The position numbers and the translations under genes are program-made. 64,000 bases of DNA from contig NZ_JAXIVS010000012.1 of assembly GCF_034259325.1 (NCBI RefSeq), forward strand, positions 186,001 to 250,000, read 5' to 3'. Positions 24,283 to 34,603 of this stretch are shown in pieces. The notes below the pieces were generated by a model. The model searched no databases, was not told the origin of the DNA, and worked only from the letters and a program-made list of their open reading frames with translations. Origin of the DNA: Hyalangium ruber (lineage in GTDB: Bacteria > Myxococcota > Myxococcia > Myxococcales > Myxococcaceae). The first letter of the stretch is position 1; every line of letters starts with the position of its first letter.

Positions 24283-24915
24283 ATGGCCTCCCAAACCCTC
24301 GTCTCTTCCCTGCTCCAGCGGCTGCGTCAGGCCCACCCGGATGCGCGCTACGAGCTCAACTGGACGACGCCCTTCGAGCTGCTCGTCGCCACCATCCTGG
24401 CCGCGCAGTGTACGGACGAGCGCGTCAACCGCGTCACCGCCACGCTCTTCCAGAAGTACCCGGGCCCTCGGGCCTTCGCCGAGGCGAACACCCCCGAGCT
24501 CGAGGAGGACCTCAAGCCCACCGGCTTCTACAAGCAGAAGGCGAAGTCGGTGCAGAACATGAGCCGCGAGCTGGTCTCCCGCTTTGGCGGCGAGGTGCCC
24601 CAGGACATGGAGCAGCTCGTGACGCTGCCCGGCGTGGCCCGCAAGACGGCCAACGTCGTGCTCAACACGGCCTTCAACCTCCCCTCGGGCATCATCGTCG
24701 ACACCCACGTGGCGCGCGTCAGCCAGCGCCTGGGCATCACGAAGAAGGAGAAGCCCGAGGAGATCGAGAAGGACCTCATGCGGCTCGTCCCCCAGGACCA
24801 GTGGACCTTCTTCGGCCCCGCGACCGTGCTCCACGGCCGCTACACCTGCATGGCTCGCAAGCCCCGTTGCGAGGCCTGCCCCATGAACGATGTCTGCCCG
24901 AAGATCGGGCTCTGA
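24283..24915 (+). CDS. nth: Endonuclease III (DNA glycosylase/AP lyase)
   Basis: A 210-residue protein, standard for Nth. The helix-hairpin-helix is LPGVARKTANVVL with the catalytic Lys. The catalytic Asp lies in IIVDTHVARV, and a C-terminal 4Fe-4S cluster is formed by Cys residues spaced C-x6-C-x2-C-x5-C (CMARKPRCEACPMNDVC). It removes oxidised pyrimidines from DNA and cuts the abasic site in base-excision repair. It converges on the ABC ATPase gene with only 3 bases between. Confidence 0.97.
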   Translation: MASQTLVSSLLQRLRQAHPDARYELNWTTPFELLVATILAAQCTDERVNRVTATLFQKYPGPRAFAEANTPELEEDLKPTGFYKQKAKSVQNMSRELVSRFGGEVPQDMEQLVTLPGVARKTANVVLNTAFNLPSGIIVDTHVARVSQRLGITKKEKPEEIEKDLMRLVPQDQWTFFGPATVLHGRYTCMARKPRCEACPMNDVCPKIGL

Positions 24916-24918
24916 GCC

Positions 24919-25746
24919 CTACTTCCCCACGACCTCCAGCCGGCTGCCGCGCGAGAGCTCGCCCAGCTCGTGCGTGAGTTCCTCCAGCTCGCGACCACCC
25001 GCCATGCGCTGGATGAGCTCCTCGCGGGAGATCTGATCCTTGGAGAAGGTGCCTTGGCTCCGGCCCCGGTTGAGGATCGTGAAGCGATCGCCGATGAGCC
25101 ATGCGTGGTGCGGGTTGTGGGTGACCAGAATGACCCCACAGCCGCGCGAGCGGGCCTGGGCGATGTAGCGCAGAACGATGCCGGCCTGCTTCACGCCGAG
25201 CGCCGAGGTCGGCTCATCGAGGATGAGCACCTTGGCGCCGAAGTAGACGGCGCGGGCGATGGCGATGGACTGGCGCTCCCCGCCCGACAAAGTCCCCACG
25301 GGCTCCGACGAGTCCCGCACGTGGATGCCCATCTTGTCGAGCTCGGCGCGAACGATCGCGTCCGCCGCGCGCAGATCGAAGCGCCGGAAGGGCCAGATGC
25401 CCTTGAGCGGCTCGGCGCCCAGGAAGAAGTTCCGCACGATGGAGAGCATCGGCACCATCGCCAGGTCCTGGTACACGGTGGCGATGCCGCGCTCGCGCGC
25501 ATGGCGAGGGGAGGCAAGGCGCACCTCTTCTCCCGACACGAGCATGCGGCCCCGATCCGGCAGGTGTACCCCGGACAGGGTCTTGATGAGGGTCGACTTG
25601 CCGGCGCCGTTGTCGCCGAGCACGCACATGACCTCGCCGGCGTACACGCGCATCGAGACGTCCTCGATGGCCGACACCCTGCCGAAGGACTTCGCCAGCC
25701 CCTCCACCTCGAGCAGCGGCGCGCGCTGCACCTCGGGGATGCTCAT
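24919..25746 (-). CDS. Sugar ABC importer, ATPase subunit
   Basis: A 275-residue single-domain ATPase. Walker A is GDNGAGKST, the signature is [14 protein letters not shown], Walker B is [12 protein letters not shown], and the H-loop is VTHN. The one-domain form with the [15 protein letters not shown] region resembles FrcA-type fructose/ribose importers rather than two-domain RbsA. It energises uptake through the permease at 25743-26726, whose stop codon it overlaps by 4 bases. Confidence 0.88.
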   Translation of the reverse strand: MSIPEVQRAPLLEVEGLAKSFGRVSAIEDVSMRVYAGEVMCVLGDNGAGKSTLIKTLSGVHLPDRGRMLVSGEEVRLASPRHARERGIATVYQDLAMVPMLSIVRNFFLGAEPLKGIWPFRRFDLRAADAIVRAELDKMGIHVRDSSEPVGTLSGGERQSIAIARAVYFGAKVLILDEPTSALGVKQAGIVLRYIAQARSRGCGVILVTHNPHHAWLIGDRFTILNRGRSQGTFSKDQISREELIQRMAGGRELEELTHELGELSRGSRLEVVGK

Positions 25747-26726
25747 CGCCGTGCCTCCACCATCCTGCCGCGGACGTAGGTGTTCACCAGCACCGCGACG
25801 ATCAACATCGCCCCCAGGAAGACCCGGTACCAGTCGGAGTCGACGCCCGCGAACACGATGCCCTGCTGCACCATGCCGAAGATGAGCGCTCCGAACGCGG
25901 CGCCCACCACCGAGCCATGGCCGCCCGTGAGCAGCGTGCCTCCGAGGACGGCGGCGAGGATCGCCTCCAGCTCCTTGCCCGTGCCGCGCAGCACGTCCGA
26001 GCCGGTGAACTTCACGGCCTGGAACGTCGCGATGAGGCACGCGCAGAACGCCGTCGTCATGAACAGCGCGATCTTCACCCGTTGCACCGGGACGCCGAGG
26101 TTGCGCGCGGCGTCCGGAGCACCACCCGCCCCGAAGATCCAGTTGCCGAAGCGCGAGCGCAACAGCACCCAGGTGGCCAGCACGGTGATGGCCACCCACC
26201 AGATCACGGAGACGGAGAAGCCACCCACCCGGCTGGCGAAGATCGTCTCGGCCGAGGCGTAGTGGAGCGCCTCGTGCAGCCCTCCCACCTGGGTGCGACC
26301 GGTCACGAGCCGCGTCACGCCGATGGTCGCCCCGCTGAGAATGAAGAGCGAGCCGAGCGTGACAATGAAGGACGGCAGCCGCGTCCGGACGACGACCACG
26401 CCGTTGGCGAAGCCCACCGCCAGCGACAGGACCATGGCCACCGCGATACCGCCCCAGATCGACCAGCCGAGCCGCTCGCAGAGCAGCGAGATCGTCATGC
26501 CGCTGGCGGCGATCATCGAGCCGACCGAGAGGTCGAACTCCCCAGCGATCATGAGCAGCGAGACGGCGGCGGCCAGGATCCCCAGCTCGGAGGCGATCTC
26601 GAGGTACGTCGCGGACCCGGCCCAGGACAGGAAGCCGGATCCCCCCGCGTAGAGGGCGAAGAAGACCCAGACGGCTACCACGCCACACGCCGCGCCGAGT
26701 TCAGGGCGGTTGAAGATTCTGCGCAT
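25743..26726 (-). CDS. Sugar ABC importer, permease subunit
   Basis: A 327-residue membrane protein of the BPD_transp_2 family (RbsC/FrcC type) with about 9-10 hydrophobic helices. The [15 protein letters not shown] segment is characteristic, as is [13 protein letters not shown]-like text (here [19 protein letters not shown]) in the cytoplasmic coupling region. It forms the membrane channel of the importer. Confidence 0.9.
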   Translation of the reverse strand: MRRIFNRPELGAACGVVAVWVFFALYAGGSGFLSWAGSATYLEIASELGILAAAVSLLMIAGEFDLSVGSMIAASGMTISLLCERLGWSIWGGIAVAMVLSLAVGFANGVVVVRTRLPSFIVTLGSLFILSGATIGVTRLVTGRTQVGGLHEALHYASAETIFASRVGGFSVSVIWWVAITVLATWVLLRSRFGNWIFGAGGAPDAARNLGVPVQRVKIALFMTTAFCACLIATFQAVKFTGSDVLRGTGKELEAILAAVLGGTLLTGGHGSVVGAAFGALIFGMVQQGIVFAGVDSDWYRVFLGAMLIVAVLVNTYVRGRMVEARR

Positions 26727-26732
26727 TGACTG

Positions 26733-27734
26733 CTACCGGATGCCTTGCTTGCTGAGCTCGATGACCCGAGCCGCGGTGTCCTTGGTCACGAAGCCGGGGC
26801 CCGTCGGCAGGATCCCTCCCGCCGGCATCACCCCGTACTGCTTGTACTGGGACAGGATCACGATCGGCAGGTAGCCCTGCAGGTACTGCTGCTGATCGAT
26901 GGCGAACTCCAGCTCGCCGTCCCGGATGCCCGTGAGCACGTCGGGCGTCAGGTCGAACGTGCCCAGCTTCACCTTGCCCAGGTTGCCGCCCTGCTTGAGC
27001 GCGGCCAGCGCGGCGCGCGAACCCAGGGGGCCCAGGGTGAGGATGCCGTCGGCGCCCTCGCCCAGCGCGGCGGTGACCTTCTGCTGCGAGTCGGTCGGGT
27101 CCGCCGCGTTCACCGCGAGCACCTTGCCCGTGCCTCCCGCCTTGGTGATCGCGTCCAGGAAGCCCTTGCAGCGCAGATCGAGCGAGGCGTTGCCCACCTC
27201 GTGGTTGACGCACAGGGCGTTCTTCACGCCCGAGGCCGCCATCTTCTCGCCGCCGCCGACTCCGGCCTCATACTCCGTCTGGCCGACGTGCAGCAGCACG
27301 CCGAGCTGCTTGTACACGTCGCTGCCGGAGTTGATCGAGATGACGGGGATGCCCGCCTCCACCGCGGCCTTGATCGAGCGCGAGAGGGCGTTGGGGTCCG
27401 GGATGGAGACCACCAGTCCGTCCGGCTTCTTCGCCACCTCGGCGTCGATCAGGCGGCTCATGGCCACCATGTCGAAGGTCTGCGGCGCGTTGTAGGTGAC
27501 GGTGACCCCGAGGTCCTTGGCGCCGTTGTCGACACCGTTCTTCACCACGGACCAGAACGTATCGGAGGCCTGCCCATGCGTGACGACGGCGATCTTGATG
27601 TCCTTGCGAGGCGCGCTCTCGGCTGAGGGCGCGGGCGCCGATGCGGGCTTGGCCGGCTCGCTGCCCTTGGTACACGCCGCCGCGAGGAGGATGGCGACCC
27701 CTCCGATCAGTGCCCGGACCCTCTGCATACGCAT
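26733..27734 (-). CDS. Sugar ABC importer, substrate-binding lipoprotein
   Basis: A 333-residue lipoprotein. The signal and lipobox (ILLAAAC) are followed by an Ala/Pro-rich linker, then a periplasmic-binding-protein fold of the Peripla_BP_4 type. [18 protein letters not shown] opens the first lobe, and [20 protein letters not shown] and [11 protein letters not shown] are typical strand-loop elements. It is the first gene of the importer operon. The substrate could be fructose, ribose or an inositol; the neighbouring kinase supports a sugar or polyol but does not decide it. Confidence 0.88.
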   Translation of the reverse strand: MRMQRVRALIGGVAILLAAACTKGSEPAKPASAPAPSAESAPRKDIKIAVVTHGQASDTFWSVVKNGVDNGAKDLGVTVTYNAPQTFDMVAMSRLIDAEVAKKPDGLVVSIPDPNALSRSIKAAVEAGIPVISINSGSDVYKQLGVLLHVGQTEYEAGVGGGEKMAASGVKNALCVNHEVGNASLDLRCKGFLDAITKAGGTGKVLAVNAADPTDSQQKVTAALGEGADGILTLGPLGSRAALAALKQGGNLGKVKLGTFDLTPDVLTGIRDGELEFAIDQQQYLQGYLPIVILSQYKQYGVMPAGGILPTGPGFVTKDTAARVIELSKQGIR

Positions 27735-27898
27735 GTCTTCCCCTCTTCTTGTTTGAAAGCGGGCGGAATCTAGCCCGGCCCTGGCCGATTCGTGGAACCC
27801 CGAATTTCGTCGAGGGCTCCACTCTCAGTCCGGGTTGCCCGCCCTCCGAGCGCCCTACCGCTCGACGCCCGAGCGCCTTTTGGCGTACCTAGGGGGCC

Positions 27899-28738
27899 AT
27901 GACCGCACGCCCCGAGTTGCTCGTCGTTGGCCACGTCACCCGCGATTACATCCGGGGAGAAACCCGCCTGGGTGGCGCCGCCTCGTTCTCCTCACGGGTC
28001 GCGGCCACGCTCGGCATCGAGACGGCGCTCGTCACGTCGGCCCCTTCGGACTACGCGCTGATGGCCCCGCTGCGGTCGCTGCCCGGGCTGTCGATCCATG
28101 TCGTGCCGAGCCCGACGGTGACCACCTTCGAGCTCGACTACAGCGGCCCGCGCCGCCGCCTCTATCTGCGCGAGGTGGCGCGCCCCATCCGCATCGAGGA
28201 CATCCCGCCCGAATGGCGCGACATCCCCGTGGCTTATGTGGCGCCCGTGGCGGGCGAGTGCGATCGGGCGCTCGTCGAGGGGCTGCGCTCGAAGCTGATC
28301 TGTGTGGGGCTCCAGGGCTGGCTCCGGAAGACCGCCCCGGATGGGCTCGTGGAGCCGAGCATCCACTCCGAGGCCTCCGAGCCTCCCCGAGGGTTGGGCG
28401 CGGCCGTCTTCTCCGAAGAGGACCATCCCGAGGCCGAGTTCCTCGCCGAGCAGTTCGCCCGCCGGGGCCCGGTCGTGGCCCTCACGCGGGGCCGGCGCGG
28501 CTCCACCGTGCGCGCGGGCAGCCAGCAGTGGGAGATCCCCGCCGCGCCCGCCAACGAGGTGGATCCGACAGGCGCTGGGGACGTGTTCGGGATTGGCTTG
28601 ACGCTCGCGCTCGCGCGGGGCGCCTCGGCTCCGGACGCGGCACGGGCCGCCGCCGCGATCGCCGCGCGCGTCGTCGAGGGCCCTGAGATGGGGAACCTCT
28701 CGGCGGCGGATGCCATGCACCTGCCTCCGCGCCCGTGA
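27899..28738 (+). CDS. PfkB-family carbohydrate kinase
   Basis: A 279-residue kinase. ELLVVGHVTRDYI opens the fold. GGAASFSSRVAATLG is the N-terminal substrate-binding signature, and NEVDPTGAGDVFGIGL is PfkB signature 2 with the anion hole and catalytic Asp. It phosphorylates a sugar or nucleoside using ATP. It is divergent from the importer operon (164 bases between starts), so it probably acts on the imported compound. It is shorter than typical ribokinases (about 300). Confidence 0.85.
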   Translation: MTARPELLVVGHVTRDYIRGETRLGGAASFSSRVAATLGIETALVTSAPSDYALMAPLRSLPGLSIHVVPSPTVTTFELDYSGPRRRLYLREVARPIRIEDIPPEWRDIPVAYVAPVAGECDRALVEGLRSKLICVGLQGWLRKTAPDGLVEPSIHSEASEPPRGLGAAVFSEEDHPEAEFLAEQFARRGPVVALTRGRRGSTVRAGSQQWEIPAAPANEVDPTGAGDVFGIGLTLALARGASAPDAARAAAAIAARVVEGPEMGNLSAADAMHLPPRP

Positions 28739-28747
28739 GCCACCCGC

Positions 28748-29977
28748 TCACCAGCGCACGGGCAACGCGTCGAAGCCGCGGAAGACCAGGCTGTTGCACT
28801 TGATACGGGGAGGCCGCTCTTCGTCCAGGCGCAGCCCCGGCATGCGCCGCAAGAGCGCTCCGAAGGAGAGATCCAGCTCGCGGCGCGCCAGGCCTGCGCC
28901 CAGGCACAGGTGCGGCCCGAACGCGAAGCTCAGGTGCTTGTTGTTCGCGCGGGTGATGTCGAAGCGGTCCGGCTCCGGGAAGACGGACGGATCGCGGTTC
29001 GCGGCGGCGATGCCGAGGAAGACGATCTGCCCACGGCGGATGCTCCTCCCGCGCAGCTCCAGATCCTCGATGGCGATGCGGTGCATGAAGGGCACGGCGG
29101 GGGCGTAGCGCAGCACCTCCTCCACCGCGGACATGAGGAGCGTGGGGTTCTCTCGCAGCTTCTGGAGCTGCTCGGGGTGCGTGAGCAGGGCATGCACGCC
29201 ATTGCTGAGCTGATCGATCGTGGTGACGTGGCCAGCGGTCAGGATGAGGATCGCGTTGGCGACGAGCTGGTCCTCGTCCATGCGGCCCTCTGCCTGGGCC
29301 TGGATCATCATGCTGAGGATGTCCCGGCCCGGGGACTTGCGGCGCTCCTGGGCGAGCGCTCCCAGGTACCGGGCCAGGTTCCTCATCGCGTCATTGGCGC
29401 GCAGGGCCGCCTCTTCCATCCCCTCCACGGGCGAGCCGAAGAACCGGGCGATGCAGTTGGCCCAGATCTGGAAGTCCTCGCGGTGGGCCACGGGGATGTC
29501 GAAGAACTCCATGATGATGAGTGAGGGCAGCGGCTCCGAGAAGTCCAACACCAGATCCATCCGCCCCATGTCCTGGACGCGATCCAGCAACGTGTCGACG
29601 ACCCGGTGGATCATCGGTCGCCAGCCATCGAGCGCCTGCGTGGTGAAGCCCGGGTTGGTCTGACGGCGCAGGCGGGAGTGCTCGGCCCCGTCCTTCATCA
29701 ACATCTGCTGACTGGCGTAGTGCAGGTAGTCCCGGACCTTGTCGGTCCCTACTCCGCGCAGTTGCTGCTCGACGACGAGCTGGGTCCGCTCGGCGCTCAG
29801 GCGCGGATCCCGGAAGCAGGCCGCCACATCCTCGTGGCGGGTGACGAACCACGCTTGCAGCGTGTCCGACCAGTACACGGGCTCCGACTCGAGCAGGTGC
29901 TTGTAGAGAGGGTTCGGGTCGAGCAGGTTCTCGGGACTGACGACGTCGAGCGCGATTTTCTCTGCGGCAACCGTCAT
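28748..29977 (-). CDS. Cytochrome P450
   Basis: A 409-residue soluble bacterial P450. The haem-binding loop is FAFGPHLCLGAGLAR with the Cys ligand, the ExxR motif is EEVLRYA, and the I-helix reads ILTAGHVTTIDQ. The acid that normally precedes the conserved Thr is Val here, as happens in some P450s with unusual chemistry or alternative proton delivery. It resembles CYP107-type enzymes of secondary metabolism. No ferredoxin or obvious cluster partner is adjacent, so the substrate is unknown. Confidence 0.92.
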   Translation of the reverse strand: MTVAAEKIALDVVSPENLLDPNPLYKHLLESEPVYWSDTLQAWFVTRHEDVAACFRDPRLSAERTQLVVEQQLRGVGTDKVRDYLHYASQQMLMKDGAEHSRLRRQTNPGFTTQALDGWRPMIHRVVDTLLDRVQDMGRMDLVLDFSEPLPSLIIMEFFDIPVAHREDFQIWANCIARFFGSPVEGMEEAALRANDAMRNLARYLGALAQERRKSPGRDILSMMIQAQAEGRMDEDQLVANAILILTAGHVTTIDQLSNGVHALLTHPEQLQKLRENPTLLMSAVEEVLRYAPAVPFMHRIAIEDLELRGRSIRRGQIVFLGIAAANRDPSVFPEPDRFDITRANNKHLSFAFGPHLCLGAGLARRELDLSFGALLRRMPGLRLDEERPPRIKCNSLVFRGFDALPVRW

Positions 29978-30184
29978 GTGGACTCCCCCCTGTCAGCGGT
30001 GAATTTTCGGCCGAGGTTGCCTCCGGAACCCATAGCCCTGCCGGACAGGGTGGGAAGTGACTGGGTCACGAAGAAGACGGCAAGCCCGCCCCTGCCCGCT
30101 CGGCCGCACCCGAGGGCCACCCATCCAACCGGCCAATGCGGCGCGTAGGTTCTCATGAATAGAGAAGTCATGGGGGACACAAAC

Positions 30185-30649
30185 ATGAGCAACCTTGAAA
30201 CAGTCCAGTCGATCTATGCCGCCTTCAGCCGAGGCGACGTCCGCTCGATCCTCGAGCACCTGTCCGAGGACGTGGAGTGGGAGTACGGGGTCGCTCCGAA
30301 CGATGTGCCCTGGCTGCAGGCGAGGCACGGCCGCTCCGGTGCGCTGGAGTTCCTCCAGAGCCTGCAGGCGCTCGAGTTCCACACCTTCGAGCCGAAGACC
30401 TTCCTCGAGGCGCCAAGGCTGGTGGTCGTCCTGGTGGACATCGATCTGGAGGTCAAGGCGACGGGTCAGCGCATCGCCGAGAAGGAAGAGGTCCACATCT
30501 GGCGCTTCGATGAGACGGGCCAGGTGGTCCGCTTCCGTCACGCCGTGGACAGCTACCAACACTCCCGGGCGCTGCGGGCAGGCACCGCGTCGGAGTCCAC
30601 CGGCTCCACGGGCGACTTCGCGCTGCCATGGGGTCCGACCCTGGCTTGA
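30185..30649 (+). CDS. SnoaL/NTF2-like protein
   Basis: A 154-residue protein. MSNLETVQSIYAAFSRGDV opens an NTF2-like cone fold of the SnoaL-like type. DVEWEYG and the later EEVHIWRFDETGQVVRFRHAVD strand are typical. The ATG at 30185 follows GGGGGA and is preferred; the ATG at 30170 would add MGDTN. Such proteins are small cyclases, isomerases or uncharacterised stress proteins. It is divergent from the P450 gene (207 bases), so a shared pathway is possible but not shown. Confidence 0.75.
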   Translation: MSNLETVQSIYAAFSRGDVRSILEHLSEDVEWEYGVAPNDVPWLQARHGRSGALEFLQSLQALEFHTFEPKTFLEAPRLVVVLVDIDLEVKATGQRIAEKEEVHIWRFDETGQVVRFRHAVDSYQHSRALRAGTASESTGSTGDFALPWGPTLA

Positions 30650-30690
30650 GGCCGAGCCGCTCTCCGCGTCGAGCGCCCCGTGACAGGCGG

Positions 30691-31749
30691 TCAGTTCCCC
30701 TTGGCCTGGGAGCGGCGGGAGAAGCGCAGAATGGAACGGAAGAGCTCCTCCACCGCCTCGGCCTCTAGCCCCAGCTCCGCGGCCCAGGCGCGCCTCTCCG
30801 CGAGGAGCGATTCTTCTCGCGCCGGGTCGAGCACCGGGCGCCCTTCTCGTGCCTTGGCTCGGGCCGCCCGCTGTGCCAGCTCGGTCCTGCGGGCCAGCAA
30901 CTCCATCAGCTCTCGATCAAGCTGGTCGATGTGCGCCCGGGCCTCGGTCAGCTCCGGCGAGCCCGCCTGGGGGGCTGGAATCGCCATGTGCCCTGCTTCC
31001 TGAGCGCTCGACTCGGGGGGCAGGCGCTCCAGCTCCCCGTGGATCTCCTCGAGGGCCTTGAGCAGGTGGCTCCGGGCCTCCGAGGCGAAGGGGTTCTCTC
31101 GCTGGATGGCGGCGAAGAGGTGCCCGGCGTCCGAGCGAACCACCTCGATGGTACGGGCCAGCGCCTTGAAGCTCGCGGGAGCGAACGGGACATTGATGCC
31201 CGTCCCCGCGTCGATCATCCCCTTGGCCACGAAGAACGTGAGGGCGTGAGTGTGCGCCATCACCCGGTCGTGGTTCTCGGGCGTCTGCTCGACGATCTCG
31301 CAGCCCAGCCGCTCGTAGAAGCGGCGCGCTCGCCCGGCGGCCTCTGGGTGCTGGGGGTTGGGGCAGATGACCACCCGAAGAGGCCGCTCGGCCATCGCCA
31401 GGCTGAGCGGGCCGAAGAGTGGATGGGTGCCCACCCAGGGGACCTTGGTGCCGAGCACCTCGGCGAGCGCCTCCACCGGCTTCACCTTCACACTGCCCAC
31501 ATCCATCACGAGCTGCTCAGGTCGCAGGTGCGGACGCAGCGCTTCGAGAACGGAGTGCAGTCGCGGCACGGGAACAGCTACCACCACGAGCTCCGCCCCC
31601 GCGACCAACTCTGGAAGCGAGGTGACACGGTAGGGCTCTGGAACCTCGGAGAACGGATCCAGGGCCCGGTAGCTCATGCCGGACTCCACCAGGAGCGTGC
31701 CCAGCGCGCGACCGAACCGCCCGTACCCCACCAGCGCAACCTGCGTCAT
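30691..31749 (-). CDS. tyrA: Prephenate dehydrogenase with C-terminal chorismate mutase domain
   Basis: A 352-residue bifunctional enzyme. Residues 1-260 are prephenate dehydrogenase: a Rossmann motif VALVGYGRFGRALG, the THPLFGPL active-site segment, and NHDRVMAHTHALTFF helices. Residues 270-350 are an AroQ-type chorismate mutase (LTEARAHIDQLDRELMELLARR, then LDPAREESLLAERR). It would convert chorismate to prephenate and then to 4-hydroxyphenylpyruvate for tyrosine. The domain order is reversed compared with enterobacterial TyrA, where the mutase comes first. It lies 38 bases after the U32 gene, probably in one transcript. Confidence 0.9.
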   Translation of the reverse strand: MTQVALVGYGRFGRALGTLLVESGMSYRALDPFSEVPEPYRVTSLPELVAGAELVVVAVPVPRLHSVLEALRPHLRPEQLVMDVGSVKVKPVEALAEVLGTKVPWVGTHPLFGPLSLAMAERPLRVVICPNPQHPEAAGRARRFYERLGCEIVEQTPENHDRVMAHTHALTFFVAKGMIDAGTGINVPFAPASFKALARTIEVVRSDAGHLFAAIQRENPFASEARSHLLKALEEIHGELERLPPESSAQEAGHMAIPAPQAGSPELTEARAHIDQLDRELMELLARRTELAQRAARAKAREGRPVLDPAREESLLAERRAWAAELGLEAEAVEELFRSILRFSRRSQAKGN

Positions 31750-31787
31750 GTGGCACCTCGTACTCGATCAATTCGCCGTCCGGGTGC

Positions 31788-34397
31788 TCAGCGCGCTGAC
31801 GGGGCCGGCGGGCTGAGCACCTTCATGGTGCCGCGGGTCACGCCGAACTGCTCGTGGACCGCCGCGCGCCGGGTGGCCTCGGCCGGGGTGAGCCGGCCCG
31901 CGAGCAGCTCCTGGTAGGCCGCCAGCACCCGCGCCGCCTCCTCCTGGGACTCCCGCACGAACTCCACCCGGAAGCGCCGTACCCCGCTCTCCAGCAGCCG
32001 GGGCACCAGCGAAGCCGCACTCTGGGCCTGGGCGTTGAACACCGTGTTGCGGCAGCCCACGTCCACGATCACCGGGTGGTCCAACCCCAACCTGTCCCGC
32101 AGCGAGATCTGGTGCTTCTCACACGGCCGTCCGCAGGTGCGGAAGTCACGCCCGTTGGACAACGTGTGCGAGTACACGCAGTGCTCGGTGTGGAACGTGG
32201 CGATGTGGTGGTGCAGCGCCACCGTGAAGCGGTGCGCCGGTGCGTTCGCCAGCAGCGCGGACACCTGCGTCGCGTCCAGATCGTGCGAGCACGTGAGCGT
32301 GTCCAACCCCAGCCCCAACAGGTACGCGGCCGTCAGCGAGTTGGTGACGTTGAGCGAGAAGTCCCCGTGCAGCACCGGGCGAGGCTGGCCCGCCGGACGC
32401 TCCAGGAAGTGCATCATCGCGCCCCAGTGGCGCACCAGCACCGCATCCGGGCGCAGCCGGTCGATGCGCTGGTCGTAGCCCTCCTCGCCCGGCTTCTGCA
32501 CCCGCACCGTCGCGATCGTCACCCGCAGCCCCGCCGCCTTCGCTCGCTCCACCGCCCGCTGCAACCCCACCAGCTCCATCCAGTCCAGCTCTACCTCGGG
32601 CAGACCGGCGGCGATGACCGCCTCGAGCTGCGCGTCGTTGCGGCACAGGGGAATCAGCCGCGCGCTCTCCTCTGCTGGAGCCGCGGGCACCCGCTCAGAG
32701 AGCGAGACGCGCGTCGACTCGAGCACCGGCGTCTCGATGACCGTCCGGCGGTAGCCGCGCTCCACCGCCGTGGTGAGCTCCGTCACCAACTGGCGCCGCA
32801 GCGCCTTGAGCTCGGAGACCGGCAGGTGCAAGCCCGGCGTCAGGCCCGACATATCCAAACCCGCGAGGCGGAAGGTCGTGCCTCCAAACGCCCCGAGCTT
32901 GTCTCGCAGCAGCGCCTCATCCAGGCCTCCCGCACGCGCAGGGGTCAGCGTCCCCTGGCTGGAGGCCGAGGACTCATGCCCCCAGGCGCTGGCCTGCACA
33001 CGCAGCACTGCGCCCTCCGAGCCCGAGACCTTCAGCTCGAGAGGGATGCGGCCCTCCGGCTCGCCCTGCGCCAGCAGCCCCTCGACGCGACGCACCATGG
33101 ACGGATCGCTGTTGAGCCACACGCGCTGCCCGGCCGCCACGCGCCCCAGATCCGGACCCGGGTGACCAAAGCCCAGCACCCACCCATCGCCCTGACGCTC
33201 CACGCGGAAGATGGGGCCGCCCGGCTCGTTCTTGTCCTCCGGATGGCCCGCGTCGAAGACCACGCCCATTCCTGGACGGGGATCGATCGCCTCGGGCGCG
33301 GGCTCTCCTTCCAGGGGCGAGGCCACCTTGCCAGCAGGAGCCTCCGGGCGCTCCTCGCCCAGCCCCAGGGCGCCCGTCCACGGACGCTCATCGGGGACGA
33401 TCCACACCTCCTTGCCGGAGATGGACCGGACGCGGCCCAGGTACAGCCCTCGGTGCTTGGGGAAGCGGCCCTCGACGAGCGTCTGGTGGTCCGAGCCCGC
33501 CAGGAACCCATTGGAGAAGCCACGGCTGTACGCCAGCGACATGTCCGCCAGGTCCCGCTTCAGCCGCGCCTCGTCCGGCGCCCCCGCGAGGATGCTCTCC
33601 ACCCAGCGCTGATAGCCCTGCACGGTGGAGGAGACGTACGCCGGGCCCTTGAGCCGACCTTCGATCTTCAGCCCGTGGACGCCGATCTCCACCAGCTCGG
33701 GCACCGCGCGCACGCCCGCGAGATCCTTCGGGCTGAGCAGGTACTTCACCTCGCCCAGCTCCCGCGTCTCCCCATCCACCACGAGATCGTACGGCAGGCG
33801 GCAGGACTGGGCGCACTGGCCCCGGTTGGCGGAGCGCCCACCCCACGCCTCGCTCGTCAGGCACTGCCCGCTCCAGGACATGCACAGCGCGCCATGGATG
33901 AAGACCTCCAGCTCGACATCCGTCTGCCCGGCCAGCCGGCGGATCTCCGCCACGGAGAGCTCACGCGGCACCACCACCCGGCAGATGCCCAGCCCCTGGG
34001 CGAAGCGCACGCCCTCGGCGCTGGAGATCGTCATCTGCGTGGAGGCGTGCAGCTCCAGCTGCGGGCAGAGCGCCCGGGCCAGCAGCGCCACGGCGGGATC
34101 CTGGATGATGAGGGCGTCGATACCCGCCGAGGCCGCTCCCCGCACGAGGTGCTCGACGATGGGCAGCTCGGGCTCGAAGACCAGCGTGTTCAGGGTGAGG
34201 TAGGCACGAGCCCCCGCGCGGTGGATGAGGGCCACCGTCTCCGGCAGGCGCTCCAGGGAGAAGTTCTCGGCGCGGGCCCGGGCGTTGAAGCCCTCGTCCA
34301 GCCCGAAGTAGACGGCGTCCGCCCCACTGGCGAGCGCGGCCTGGAGGGACTCGATATCTCCCGCGGGAGCAAGAATTTCAGGGCGGCGGGCAGGCAT
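31788..34397 (-). CDS. U32 peptidase-family protein, RlhA-like 23S rRNA hydroxylation factor
   Basis: An 869-residue protein. The ATG at 34397 follows AGGAGG at a good distance; a longer open frame to 34622 lacks a site. It begins PEILAPAGDIESLQAALASG, the U32 opening. The U32 signature lies in CMSWSGQCLTSEAWGGRSAN followed by an RGQCAQSCRLPYDL cysteine cluster, and a second conserved Cys region with CGRPCEKH lies near the C-terminus. The long central region matches the DUF3656 collagenase-associated part found in RlhA (YdcP), which hydroxylates C2501 of 23S rRNA. It is longer than E. coli RlhA (about 670). rRNA hydroxylation is inferred from family membership. Confidence 0.8.
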   Translation of the reverse strand: MPARRPEILAPAGDIESLQAALASGADAVYFGLDEGFNARARAENFSLERLPETVALIHRAGARAYLTLNTLVFEPELPIVEHLVRGAASAGIDALIIQDPAVALLARALCPQLELHASTQMTISSAEGVRFAQGLGICRVVVPRELSVAEIRRLAGQTDVELEVFIHGALCMSWSGQCLTSEAWGGRSANRGQCAQSCRLPYDLVVDGETRELGEVKYLLSPKDLAGVRAVPELVEIGVHGLKIEGRLKGPAYVSSTVQGYQRWVESILAGAPDEARLKRDLADMSLAYSRGFSNGFLAGSDHQTLVEGRFPKHRGLYLGRVRSISGKEVWIVPDERPWTGALGLGEERPEAPAGKVASPLEGEPAPEAIDPRPGMGVVFDAGHPEDKNEPGGPIFRVERQGDGWVLGFGHPGPDLGRVAAGQRVWLNSDPSMVRRVEGLLAQGEPEGRIPLELKVSGSEGAVLRVQASAWGHESSASSQGTLTPARAGGLDEALLRDKLGAFGGTTFRLAGLDMSGLTPGLHLPVSELKALRRQLVTELTTAVERGYRRTVIETPVLESTRVSLSERVPAAPAEESARLIPLCRNDAQLEAVIAAGLPEVELDWMELVGLQRAVERAKAAGLRVTIATVRVQKPGEEGYDQRIDRLRPDAVLVRHWGAMMHFLERPAGQPRPVLHGDFSLNVTNSLTAAYLLGLGLDTLTCSHDLDATQVSALLANAPAHRFTVALHHHIATFHTEHCVYSHTLSNGRDFRTCGRPCEKHQISLRDRLGLDHPVIVDVGCRNTVFNAQAQSAASLVPRLLESGVRRFRVEFVRESQEEAARVLAAYQELLAGRLTPAEATRRAAVHEQFGVTRGTMKVLSPPAPSAR

Positions 34398-34603
34398 GGC
34401 TCCTCCTTTAACACGCTGCGGAAGCGAACCCCGCTCGGGAGGCTCCGAGCACCCCGCGCTCTCGCCCCCCTGCTCACCGGGCATCTTCGACTCCCAGCCG
34501 GTCCGCGCCATAGAATCCAGCATCGCGGAGAGCAAGTGCTTTCGGCGCTCCCCGTGAAAGCCGCCAGCCGAGCCAGCCAAGAAGCCCGTGCGGACCCCCT
34601 GGA

